A stretch of 26,707 nt of DNA from Mageeibacillus sp. UBA1243 (GCA_002308595.1 DBWH01000039.1:1-26707), one strand, 5' to 3'; positions 17,518 through 24,483 are shown, counted from the stretch's first letter. Notes: generated by a model not told the origin, from the sequence alone. Numbers and translations: made by a program.

Positions 17518-18525
17518 TCATTTGACTTTTTCGTATGCCAGGTCGATATACTTGCCGAATTCCTGTCCCAGCATCCAGACGCTCTCCGAGTCAAAGTGGG
17601 CAAGGTCGGGGTTTCCCGCAGGTTCCTTGTCGTAAGTTACGCCGAGCGCGATTGAATCGATAAAGTAGTTGATTGGCGAAGTCTCCGCAAAAGCGGCTTT
17701 CTGCGCGTTTATGACCTCATGGAAGTTCCAGTACGACGAAATGCCGCCGTCAATGAACGGTATTCCGCCCCACGGTGCGTACGCCGCAAGCCTTCTGCGA
17801 AGCGCCTCGGCAAGTTCCGCAAGGCTCTTTCCGTAGGTCTCAGCCGTGGAGGCAAGACCTGCCTCGTTTTCGCCCTGCATCCAGCAGATTGCGCAGATTT
17901 CGGGTGTGTAGCCTTCGCGCTCGAGCACGCCAAAGCACCCTTCACACATCGAAATCGCTTTTTCAAAAAGCACGCCGCCCTCCGCAAACTTCGGCTTCAG
18001 GCTCTCGCCGCCCCTTGCGACCTTGATGATGTAGTAAGTCTCGTCGGGGTGAGCGTTTGTCAGGTACTCGGCAATACCCATCTCAAGTCCGAACATAGCC
18101 GCCGTGAGCGACTTGCCGAAGCGGACCTTGTCGAAAAGCTTTTCGACGGTGATGGTGGCAAGCTTCTTTTCGTAGTAGTTGGTGGCGTTGTCCTCGCCTG
18201 CGTAGTAGACGATGCGGACGTTGTCGTAGCCATTTCTCTTAAGGGCGTTGAACTTTTCCTCGCCGAGGACGTCCTTCATAGGCGCGAACTGTGTTGCGCC
18301 GACCGCGTTGGACTGGCCGAGGATCAGGATGATCTTGGCGACGTTTTCCTTGGCGGGCGGATGCGTTGCGTCAGTTTTTTCGTCAGTCGGTGCCGCGGTA
18401 GCGGTCTTGTCGCTTCCGGCTGTCGCATTGGCGGTTTCGGAGCCGTTCCCCGTGCCGCAGCCCGCAAGCAGAAGCATCAGCGCGAGCAGCGCAGCGATAA
18501 CAGTAATAAACCCTCTCTTTTTCAT
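17518..18525 (-). CDS. SGNH-family carbohydrate acetylesterase lipoprotein (SASA/DUF303-like)
   Basis: A 335-residue lipoprotein. The signal ends LLLAGCG, with Cys at about residue 23, followed by a Thr/Ala-rich linker to about residue 60. The SGNH hydrolase domain has block I LILGQSNAVG (nucleophile Ser), the CWMQGENEAG block typical of sialate/xylan O-acetylesterase relatives, and DLAHFDSESVWMLG containing the likely catalytic His. The probable role is removing acetyl groups from surface or dietary glycans outside the cell. GGAGGAA precedes the start. It follows a solute-binding lipoprotein by 79 bp on the same strand, and a terminator closes the pair. The exact sugar substrate cannot be told. 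Confidence 0.82.
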   Translation of the reverse strand: MKKRGFITVIAALLALMLLLAGCGTGNGSETANATAGSDKTATAAPTDEKTDATHPPAKENVAKIILILGQSNAVGATQFAPMKDVLGEEKFNALKRNGYDNVRIVYYAGEDNATNYYEKKLATITVEKLFDKVRFGKSLTAAMFGLEMGIAEYLTNAHPDETYYIIKVARGGESLKPKFAEGGVLFEKAISMCEGCFGVLEREGYTPEICAICWMQGENEAGLASTAETYGKSLAELAEALRRRLAAYAPWGGIPFIDGGISSYWNFHEVINAQKAAFAETSPINYFIDSIALGVTYDKEPAGNPDLAHFDSESVWMLGQEFGKYIDLAYEKVK

Positions 18526-18604
18526 AATTCCTCCAAAAATGTATTCAACAGGCGTGAGACGCGCTCTATTCTTACCAAAGCGCCGTCATGAGAACACGCC
18601 AATG

Positions 18605-20041
18605 TCACTTATTGTAAATCGACTCCCACTTCTCGTTGGCCTCGGTTTCAAGGAGCGTCAGCGTGTTTTCAACGTCGCGTTCGCCGTTGACGTGTTCCGG
18701 AACGACGTTCTGCATGTACTTTCTGACAATCTCCGCAACCTCCGGCGGTATCACGCACTCAACAAAAGCATACGTGTCAGCCTCGGGGAACGAGATGAAA
18801 GCGTTGTAGTTCTTGCCGTAGTCGGGGTCGTCGCTCCTGTCCGCAAAAGGAACACGCCAATAAGAACTGTTGTACGCAAGGCTCTTGATGTTCGGAACTG
18901 CGCCGCCGTCCTGGCCGTGGTAAGCCCTCTGTCCGTCCTCAGTGAGTATTGTCAGCGCAAGCGCCGCAGCCGCATCGGGGTTCTTGGTTCCGTTGTAAAC
19001 AGCAAACCCGCTGCAGCCCGTGCCCACCTTGTGAGTCGGGAGAGCCGGAACCGCCACAACATCCCAGTCAATGCCCGCCTGAACGTAGGACTGTCCGATT
19101 GAGACCATGTTGTCGTGTTCGCCCGCCCTGAAGCAGACCTGGTTCATGTCGTTGTAATCAAGGAAGTTTTCCTGCGAAATGGTCTTCTTTACAGACTTTG
19201 TCGCGACCGTCGACTGCGAAACAGCCGAGTATTTGCAGACGTTCATCGCCACGAAATCGCACATCTCGCGAACGCCTCTCAGCACCCTGTCGTCCGAGAC
19301 GAACGAAACCTTCTTGTTCTCGGTGTCGTACCATTTCCCGCCGAAGCCCTCAAGGAAAGGAATGTACTCAGCCGAATAACCGAGCCTGAGCGTGCATCCG
19401 ACGTACTTTTTGCCCGTTGTCTCGTCCATGAACGTGAGCTGCCGGCAATAATCCTTAAACGTGTCCCAGTCCCACGTTCCTGCCTCCTGAAGAACCGCGG
19501 GGTCCTCAAGATTGGCGGCTTTTATCATGTCCTTGTTGTAGTAGTAAATGATGTGGTTGTAGTTGCACGTCGCCATGTAGAGCTTTCCGTTGACGGTGCC
19601 CATGTCGACCATCGCCGAAAAAATATTAGAAAGGTCAACGCCGTAGGCCTCAACGTAATAGTCAAGAGGCATCAGCGCCCTCTGTGTCTGGGCATAGTTG
19701 TAAACATCCGACTCGAAAAGGAAAAACACGTCTCCGACCGACCTTGACGCGATTTCGGCCTGAATCTGTGATCTGTCGCGCGACGAAAGCATCGCCTGGA
19801 CCGTGACGTCCGGATATTTCTGCTGGAACTCCCTCACGTAGTCGTTGACGGCCTTTGTGAGCTGTTCGGTGCCCGCAATATAATAGTTCAGTTTGATCTT
19901 TCCGCCCGGCTTCGGCACATACGCATCCGGCAGCGTTCCGTCAAGTCTCACGTACGGGCTGCACGAAACTGCAAGGCAAATGAGCACTATCGCCAATGCA
20001 AACGCCAATGCGGTCTTCGCTTTTGTCTTCAGAGAATCCAT
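18605..20041 (-). CDS. Extracellular solute-binding lipoprotein, family 1 (sugar ABC type)
   Basis: A 478-residue lipoprotein. The signal runs through ALAFALAIVLICLAVSC, with Cys at about residue 27. The mature part shows the family-1 binding-protein pattern: KIKLNYYIAG, VREFQQKYPDVTVQAMLSS, GKLYMATCNYNHIIYYYNKD and, near the C terminus, a GCSGFAVYNGTKNPDAAAALA segment. Such proteins capture oligosaccharides for ABC importers. No permease or ATPase gene is adjacent, so it is an orphan, perhaps sharing a transporter encoded elsewhere. The start at 20041 (MDSLKTK) has AGGTGG eight bases upstream; the longer frame would begin with TTG inside the leader. It probably forms an operon with the SGNH esterase. 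Confidence 0.87.
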   Translation of the reverse strand: MDSLKTKAKTALAFALAIVLICLAVSCSPYVRLDGTLPDAYVPKPGGKIKLNYYIAGTEQLTKAVNDYVREFQQKYPDVTVQAMLSSRDRSQIQAEIASRSVGDVFFLFESDVYNYAQTQRALMPLDYYVEAYGVDLSNIFSAMVDMGTVNGKLYMATCNYNHIIYYYNKDMIKAANLEDPAVLQEAGTWDWDTFKDYCRQLTFMDETTGKKYVGCTLRLGYSAEYIPFLEGFGGKWYDTENKKVSFVSDDRVLRGVREMCDFVAMNVCKYSAVSQSTVATKSVKKTISQENFLDYNDMNQVCFRAGEHDNMVSIGQSYVQAGIDWDVVAVPALPTHKVGTGCSGFAVYNGTKNPDAAAALALTILTEDGQRAYHGQDGGAVPNIKSLAYNSSYWRVPFADRSDDPDYGKNYNAFISFPEADTYAFVECVIPPEVAEIVRKYMQNVVPEHVNGERDVENTLTLLETEANEKWESIYNK

Positions 20042-20101
20042 CTTTGAAACCACCTTTGTAAACAATTAACGGCAATAAGCCTTCTTCTTATTTCACCAGC
20101 T

Positions 20102-20130
20102 ATTTTACATTTTTAAAAAACTGTTTTCAA
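20102..20130 (-). promoter_or_regulatory. Promoter of the solute-binding protein/esterase operon
   Basis: On the minus strand: TTGAAA (20130-20125), a 17-bp spacer and TAAAAT (20107-20102), about 60 bp before the start codon. It is divergent from the tRNA-Val promoter. Confidence 0.75.
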
Positions 20131-20171
20131 CACTTTCCGCTCCCCGCCCCGCCTGGTTTTCAAAAAAGCAC

Positions 20172-20200
20172 TTGACACCCCGAACTCGCCAATGTATAAT
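20172..20200 (+). promoter_or_regulatory. Promoter of tRNA-Val(GAC)
   Basis: Perfect TTGACA (20172-20177), a 17-bp spacer and perfect TATAAT (20195-20200), 26 bp before the tRNA. The last eight bases of the spacer are CGCCAATG, a copy of the dispersed word, touching the -10 box. Confidence 0.92.
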
Positions 20201-20226
20201 GACACTCGCCGAAAAAAATACCCCTT

Positions 20227-20305
20227 GGGAGCGTAGCTCAGCTTTGGTTAGAGCGTCCGGTTGACATCCGGGAGGTCGTAGGTTCAAGTCCTATCGTTCC
20301 CACCA
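20227..20305 (+). tRNA. tRNA-Val (anticodon GAC)
   Basis: A full cloverleaf can be folded. The acceptor stem GGGAGCG pairs with CGTTCCC (one G-U). The D stem is GCTC/GAGC. The anticodon stem TCCGG/CCGGG (one U-G) holds loop TTGACAT with anticodon GAC at 20263-20265. The T stem GTAGG/CCTAT holds loop TTCAAGT. Discriminator A and an encoded CCA end the gene. It reads GUC/GUU valine codons. It stands alone with its own promoter and terminator, and it marks the boundary after which the CGCCAATG word is no longer seen. Confidence 0.95.
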
Positions 20306-20313
20306 TGAAAAAA

Positions 20314-20349
20314 GCGTCTTTTGTCTGTAAGGACATAAGGCGTTTTTTT
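20314..20349 (+). terminator. Terminator of tRNA-Val
   Basis: GCGTCTTTTGTC pairs with GACATAAGGCGT (12 positions, one mismatch and G-U pairs), followed by seven T residues. Confidence 0.85.
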
Positions 20350-20371
20350 GTGTCATTTTGGCGTTAATGGA

Positions 20372-20400
20372 TTGAAAAATTCACATTTTTTGAATATAAT
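20372..20400 (+). promoter_or_regulatory. Promoter upstream of the GNAT gene
   Basis: TTGAAA (20372-20377), a 17-bp spacer and perfect TATAAT (20395-20400). It lies just outside the first inverted repeat of the cassette-like unit. Confidence 0.8.
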
Positions 20401-20416
20401 GTAAAAGAAAAGAGAT

Positions 20417-20434
20417 CGACAAACCGGGATTTGT
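20417..20434 (+). repeat. Left inverted repeat of cassette-like unit 1
   Basis: CGACAAACCGGGATTTGT. The first nine bases are an exact inverted match to GGTTTGTCG at 20929-20937 after the GNAT gene. Seventeen of eighteen bases match, inverted, 21898-21915 after the next gene. The same-strand sequence before the second gene (20952-20969) is a close direct copy. Confidence 0.75.
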
Positions 20435-20448
20435 GAAGGTGAACTACT

Positions 20449-20919
20449 ATGGAGATTGAAGTTTTATGCTTTAGAGAGTGTGATATAGATACCGTATTTG
20501 AAATACAACGGACAGCATATAAGCCATTGTATGAAAAGTACCACGATGACAGTTCAAATCCATATATGGAGACGAAAGAGACTGTTTTTCGCAAATATAC
20601 GAGAGAAGGTACAACCGGTTATCTTTTTATCCTTGACGGAACAACTGTCGGTGCGGTCAGGATCAATATTGATGATGTAAATAAAAGCGGACGGGTTTCT
20701 GCCCTGTGTGTTCTGCCGCAATACCAAGGCAAGGGAATTGCACAAAAGGCATTACTGGAAATTGAACGATTGCATCCCAATGTTGAAAGATGGTTTCTGG
20801 ACACTATACTGGAAGAGGAGGGTAATTGTCATTTGTATGAGAAACTCGGTTATAAAAAAACCGGAAAAATAGAAATAATCAATGAAAAAATGACTCTGGT
20901 CTTTTATGAAAAGAAATAG
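20449..20919 (+). CDS. GNAT-family N-acetyltransferase
   Basis: A 156-residue single-domain GNAT protein that would transfer acetyl from acetyl-CoA to an unknown amine. Motif A is VSALCVLPQYQGKGIAQKAL, including the QxxGxG acetyl-CoA pyrophosphate-binding turn (about residues 91-96). Motif B is near NCHLYEKLGYKKTGK. AAGGTG lies about nine bases before the ATG. Codon use is visibly richer in A and T than the genes to the left (many AAA, ATA and GAA codons). Directly after the stop is an inverted repeat matching one in its leader, so the gene looks like the payload of a small mobile cassette. Such acetyltransferases sometimes give drug or toxin resistance, but the substrate here is unknown. Confidence 0.88.
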   Translation: MEIEVLCFRECDIDTVFEIQRTAYKPLYEKYHDDSSNPYMETKETVFRKYTREGTTGYLFILDGTTVGAVRINIDDVNKSGRVSALCVLPQYQGKGIAQKALLEIERLHPNVERWFLDTILEEEGNCHLYEKLGYKKTGKIEIINEKMTLVFYEKK

Positions 20920-20937
20920 ACAACTTTTGGTTTGTCG
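20920..20937 (+). repeat. Right inverted repeat of cassette-like unit 1
   Basis: ACAACTTTTGGTTTGTCG, beginning one base after the GNAT stop codon. It matches the reverse complement of 20417-20434 at 14 of 18 positions, with nine outer bases exact. Confidence 0.65.
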
Positions 20938-20947
20938 AAATAAAATG

Positions 20948-20969
20948 ATCCCGACAAATCGGGATTTTT
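20948..20969 (+). terminator. Terminator hairpin overlapping the left repeat of cassette-like unit 2
   Basis: ATCCCGA, loop CAAA, TCGGGAT, then TTTT: a perfect 7-bp intrinsic-terminator-like hairpin. The same bases contain CGACAAATCGGGATTTTT (20952-20969), a direct relative of the repeat at 20417. It sits immediately before the GGAGGTG of the next gene, so it could also act as an attenuator. Confidence 0.7.
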
Positions 20970-20982
20970 GGAGGTGTTCTTT

Positions 20983-21879
20983 ATGAAAAAATTGTTCATT
21001 TTCGTGTTGGCATTCATCTTCGCCGCATTACCTCTTGCCAGCTGCAAAAAGCAAGAACCGATGCTTACGGCTGATATGGATATCATGTATATCTATGTGA
21101 CGGCTTATGGCGACGATTGGATTTACGGCAATGACACAAAGATTGTCTGCGGCAAGAATCACGGATATAATAAATACAATACCGTTAAGGTCGAGTATTA
21201 CAAAACAGATCTTGCAGAAGAGCACGGAACGTTAACCGTAAATCAGTTTGGTGATTCGCATGAATACGCTTATGAAAAGGTCATCAAAAGGGTCGTCTTC
21301 TCTCGTCTTGCTAAACCGGAAGCGGGTGAACCAGTTTTTGATAAGCCAGTCATATACCTGTATCCCGAAAAAACAACCGAGGTTTTCGTTAAACTTGAAT
21401 TTGACGGATACTTCACAAAGACGATACCATCTTACTGCGACGGCTGGCGTGTAACCGCCTTTCCCGACGGTCAGCTTATTGCCGAAGACGGGGAACAATA
21501 TCCGTATCTGTTTTGGGAGGGCGTTCCGAATATCGAATTATCGATTACCGAGGGATTCTGCGTTGCAGGAAGTCAAACCCGTGAATTTCTGGAAAAGATA
21601 CTTCCGGAAATCGGTCTTACGGAGAACGAATATACCGAGTTTATCAACTATTGGCTCCCGCATATGGAGAACAACGAATACAATCTCATTCAGTTCCTCG
21701 GCAAAGAATATACCGATGCTGCAAAACTCGAAGTTTCGCCTATGCCGGATTCCATCCTTCGTGTGTTCATGGTATACCGTTCCTCTGATGAATACGTTCA
21801 GTTGACGGAGCAAGCTTTTATGCCATTTGTCCGTGAAGGATTTACCGTCGTGGAATGGGGCGGCACCTGTCTCGATTGA
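20983..21879 (+). CDS. Lipoprotein of unknown function with a KPVIYLYP motif
   Basis: The protein has 298 residues starting at the ATG preceded by GGAGGTG. A lipoprotein signal (KKLFIFVLAFIFAALPLASC) places it on the outer face of the membrane. The C-terminal two thirds hold DKPVIYLYPEKTTEVFVKL, an aromatic region (FPDGQLIAEDGEQYPYLFWEG), and FINYWLPHMENNEYNLIQF, then VVEWGGTCLD at the end. I recognise the KPVIYLYP segment from hypothetical Firmicutes proteins but know of no function. No catalytic signature is evident. Composition is A+T-richer than the left block. The gene is bounded by the same family of inverted repeats as the GNAT gene. Confidence 0.75.
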   Translation: MKKLFIFVLAFIFAALPLASCKKQEPMLTADMDIMYIYVTAYGDDWIYGNDTKIVCGKNHGYNKYNTVKVEYYKTDLAEEHGTLTVNQFGDSHEYAYEKVIKRVVFSRLAKPEAGEPVFDKPVIYLYPEKTTEVFVKLEFDGYFTKTIPSYCDGWRVTAFPDGQLIAEDGEQYPYLFWEGVPNIELSITEGFCVAGSQTREFLEKILPEIGLTENEYTEFINYWLPHMENNEYNLIQFLGKEYTDAAKLEVSPMPDSILRVFMVYRSSDEYVQLTEQAFMPFVREGFTVVEWGGTCLD

Positions 21880-21897
21880 GAAAAGGGACACGATACG

Positions 21898-21915
21898 ACA
21901 AATCCCGGTTTGCCG
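21898..21915 (+). repeat. Right inverted repeat of cassette-like unit 2
   Basis: ACAAATCCCGGTTTGCCG, 18 bp after the lipoprotein stop. Its reverse complement matches 20417-20434 at 17 of 18 positions and 20952-20969 at 15 of 18. Confidence 0.7.
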
Positions 21916-21990
21916 GAATAAAGGCGCATCTGTTCTGCACGTTTGCAAATGACATCTTGCATCTAAACTGATCGTCACGCTCAACAGATG

Positions 21991-22028
21991 CCCCGCCTGC
22001 AGATCACCTGCAGACGGGGTCGTTTTTT
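21991..22028 (+). terminator. Terminator after the lipoprotein/cassette region
   Basis: CCCCGCCTGCAG pairs with CTGCAGACGGGG (one mismatch, five-base loop), followed by TCGTTTTTT. The stretch 21916-21990 before it shows nothing recognisable. Confidence 0.88.
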
Positions 22029-22052
22029 ACTCGCAATATAACTCGCAATATA
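22029..22052. repeat. Short tandem repeat, 2 x 12 bp
   Basis: ACTCGCAATATA occurs twice in direct succession between two terminators. No function is apparent. Confidence 0.7.
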
Positions 22053-22054
22053 CA

Positions 22055-22087
22055 AAAACGCCGCGGATATGATCACCGCGGCGTTTT
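22055..22087 (-). terminator. Terminator of the first CBM-like lipoprotein gene
   Basis: A perfect 12-bp stem, AAAACGCCGCGG with CCGCGGCGTTTT, and a nine-base loop. On the minus strand it is followed by a T run. The stem is symmetric enough to work in both directions. Confidence 0.88.
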
Positions 22088-22140
22088 CCGATTCATTCAA
22101 GTTGAGACAATGATATCAAGAACAGATAGCCTTCTGCCTT

Positions 22141-23388
22141 TTATTCGGCAGGCTCTTCAGTAGGCTCCGGAGGGATCGTAACAGGATCCCTCGTGACTTC
22201 GATGCGTACGTCGTCAAAGCGTGCTTCGCCGTCAGAGCCCCAAAGTCTTATGGCGACATTGTAGCCTGCGGTAAATTCGGGAACGAAGACGTACTCGAAA
22301 TATGTCCAGTCAGCTGTCTCCTCTGCAGCGCAGATTTTTGCTTCGGTATTATCAACTCCGATGTGAGCACAGGAAGGAGTTGTGACTCCGTCCGTCTTGA
22401 TCCAGGCTGAAAGTTTGTAAGGAACATATGCTTCGAGCTGAACAGACTGTTCGCGTCTTGCGAGAGTTTCTTCAGAGTGAATGAAGCAGAGGCTTCCCGA
22501 ACCGTCATCCGTATGCGACGCTTCCATATCTACGCCGAGATAGTCGCCTTCGCCCCAGCCAAGATCCCAGCCAACTTCCATTTCTTCTTTGAAGTCGCCG
22601 TTTTCGATGAGGTTGACTCCGAGCCTCGGATCATCTTCTGCGATTACCTGAACTTCAGGCTTCGGTGTCTCTACCGGCGGAGGAGGCGTGCCGACAAGGT
22701 CAGCAGTGGGAACCTTGCCTACGTAAACATCATCGTAATAAACGATTCCTATGCCGCCCCAGATACGGAGTTCGAGTCTGTACTCGCCGTCCGTTTCGGG
22801 TGTGAATGTTCCTTCAGAGAATGTCCACGGAATATCTCCCGAAGGCTGTGTCGATGCGGGAACAAACAGATGGAATCCGCTGGCATCACCGAACGAAGCC
22901 TGGATACAACCTTTCGTGTTGATTCCCTTTGTACATACCCAATAAGAAACGTAATAAGTTTCACCGCCTTCGAGCGTTACACTCGTTGCAGTGTGCTGGT
23001 TGACACCGCCGGCGTCACACTCCATGAGAAGAGCGCCGGAACCGTCATCTGTATGTGAGAGCGAGAAGTCAACTTCCTGAGCGATACCTGCTTGCCATCC
23101 TGAAGGCCAGCCGTAGCTGAGGTCTTCATAGAAGCAAGGATCCTCCAAAAGGTTGTTGCCCTGCCACGGATCCGGATGAGGTGTCGCTGTCGGTTTCGCC
23201 GTAGGTGTGGGCGTAGGTTCAGCCGTAGGTCCCTCTTCAGTAGGAGCGTCCGTCGGCTTGGGAGCGTCCGTTACAACAGGAGCTTCGGTGGGTTTCGTAT
23301 CTTCGCCGCCCGTTTTACAAGCCGCGAATGCGAGACATACAACTGCCATTGCCAGAACAAGTAAAATTGCAAATTTTGTTTTTCTCAT
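22141..23388 (-). CDS. Lipoprotein with two carbohydrate-binding-like (CBM4_9 type) domains
   Basis: The protein has 415 residues. A lipoprotein signal (ALLVLAMAVV-like helix ending AFAAC, Cys at about 24) is followed by a Pro/Thr/Glu-rich wall-spanning linker (about residues 30-75). Two related beta-sandwich-like domains follow: domain 1 about 76-230 (SHTDDGSGALLM, ETYYVSYWV, GIVYYDDVYVGK) and domain 2 about 250-400 (NLIENGDFKEEMEVGWDLG, SHTDDGSGSLCF, EARFDDVRIEV). The pattern of NGDF, SGS and a terminal FDDV resembles CBM4_9/galactose-binding folds that hold glycans. No catalytic domain is present. It probably displays a glycan-binding module on the cell surface. AAAGGAG precedes the ATG. 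It is a full-length paralogue of the gene at 25299. Confidence 0.8.
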   Translation of the reverse strand: MRKTKFAILLVLAMAVVCLAFAACKTGGEDTKPTEAPVVTDAPKPTDAPTEEGPTAEPTPTPTAKPTATPHPDPWQGNNLLEDPCFYEDLSYGWPSGWQAGIAQEVDFSLSHTDDGSGALLMECDAGGVNQHTATSVTLEGGETYYVSYWVCTKGINTKGCIQASFGDASGFHLFVPASTQPSGDIPWTFSEGTFTPETDGEYRLELRIWGGIGIVYYDDVYVGKVPTADLVGTPPPPVETPKPEVQVIAEDDPRLGVNLIENGDFKEEMEVGWDLGWGEGDYLGVDMEASHTDDGSGSLCFIHSEETLARREQSVQLEAYVPYKLSAWIKTDGVTTPSCAHIGVDNTEAKICAAEETADWTYFEYVFVPEFTAGYNVAIRLWGSDGEARFDDVRIEVTRDPVTIPPEPTEEPAE

Positions 23389-23478
23389 TTTTTTCTCCTT
23401 TCGCTATTGTCTCAAACTTATTTATCTCAAAATGTTATTGAAACCTTCTTTTTTTGTCCGTTTTACTGAAAGATCATA

Positions 23479-24483
23479 TCAAAGCACGATAAAACCGACT
23501 TTTTCGTATACGTCTTTCAGCATCGGCTCCGCTATCGCCGCAGCATTTTCGGCACCGTTTTTAAGGACTGATTCAAGATATCGTCTGTCCTTCATATATT
23601 CCTCATAGCGTGCCTTTACGGGTGCAAGTTCGTCTCTGACGCACTCTCCGACTGCGATCTTGAAATCGCCGTATCTGCTGCCCGCGAATTCTTTCTCCGC
23701 CTCGGCGACCGTGATACCTTTTACCGCCGCATATATGCTGAGCAGGTTGCTGATGCCCGGTTTGTTTTCCGGATCGTATCTGACCTCCGCTTCGGAATCT
23801 GTGACTGCCTTCTTGAATTTCTTCATGATCACGTCCGGATCTTCAGTGATAAGCACGAAATTGTTGATATTGTCGTCTGATTTCGACATCTTCTTTTCCG
23901 GATTCTGAAGGCTCATGATCTTGGCGCCGCTTTTACCTATGTAAGGTTCAGGGACTTTGAAAGTGGGCCCGTAGATCGCGTTGAAACGCTCGGCGATCGT
24001 TCTGGAAAGTTCCAGGTGCTGCTTCTGGTCCTGCCCTATAGGGACCATGTCCGTGTTGTAAAGTAAAATGTCCGCAGCCATAAGTACCGGATATGTATAA
24101 AGACCCGCGTTTATATTTTCGGCGTGTTTCGCGGATTTGTCCTTGAACTGCGTCATCCTGTTGAGTTCTCCGATATATGTATAGCATCCGAGGACCCATG
24201 AGAGCTGTGCATGTCCCGGAACTTGAGACTGGATAAAAAGAGTCGCTTTTTTCGGATCCAGTCCGCACGCGAGATAAAGCGACAGAAGCGCGAACGAGTG
24301 ATTTCTGAGTTCTTCCGGATCCTGTCTTACTGTTATCGAATGCTGGTCGACCACGCAGTATATCGCGTCGTATTCGTCCTGAAACTGCGGAAAATTTTTA
24401 AGCGCTCCGAGATAGTTGCCTATCGTCAGATTCCCCGAAGGCTGAATGCCGCTGAATATTCTTTTCTTTGCATTTTTTTCCAT
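23479..24483 (-). CDS. trpS: Tryptophan-tRNA ligase
   Basis: This class I aminoacyl-tRNA synthetase charges tRNA-Trp. The N-terminal FSGIQPSGNLTIGNYLGAL contains the HIGH-equivalent (TIGN), and the second signature KMSKSDD is at about residues 198-204. At 334 residues it is a normal bacterial length and appears complete. AAAGGA lies 13 bases before the ATG, a long spacing, and a weaker alternative start cannot be excluded. No T-box leader is visible, and only 65 bp separate it from xpt, so it is probably read from the xpt promoter. Confidence 0.96.
   Translation of the reverse strand: MEKNAKKRIFSGIQPSGNLTIGNYLGALKNFPQFQDEYDAIYCVVDQHSITVRQDPEELRNHSFALLSLYLACGLDPKKATLFIQSQVPGHAQLSWVLGCYTYIGELNRMTQFKDKSAKHAENINAGLYTYPVLMAADILLYNTDMVPIGQDQKQHLELSRTIAERFNAIYGPTFKVPEPYIGKSGAKIMSLQNPEKKMSKSDDNINNFVLITEDPDVIMKKFKKAVTDSEAEVRYDPENKPGISNLLSIYAAVKGITVAEAEKEFAGSRYGDFKIAVGECVRDELAPVKARYEEYMKDRRYLESVLKNGAENAAAIAEPMLKDVYEKVGFIVL

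Larger units (their letters stand above)
1931..20194. repeat. Dispersed octamer CGCCAATG / CATTGGCG, 26 exact copies
   Basis: Exact copies read as CGCCAATG start at 1931, 3556, 5936, 7452, 8845, 10103, 13888, 15331, 16880, 17177, 17406, 18597, 19991, 20003 and 20187. Copies read as CATTGGCG start at 4080, 4840, 5736, 7272, 7366, 9284, 11792, 14530, 14734, 15814 and 18426. About ten further sites differ by one base. Eight of the 26 are intergenic, although most of the DNA is coding. None is seen from 20195 to the end. Counts are by eye. Confidence 0.85.

Noticed and set aside
1931..20194. The octamer as a transcription-factor site or as Chi/KOPS
   Set aside because: Most copies are inside genes in all frames, and the two orientations are nearly balanced.
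20280..20305. Attachment site at the tRNA-Val 3' end
   Set aside because: No second copy of the tRNA end was found downstream within the window.
20417..21915. Integron attC sites
   Set aside because: The repeats lack the GTTRRRY/RYYYAAC core pattern and no tyrosine integrase is present.
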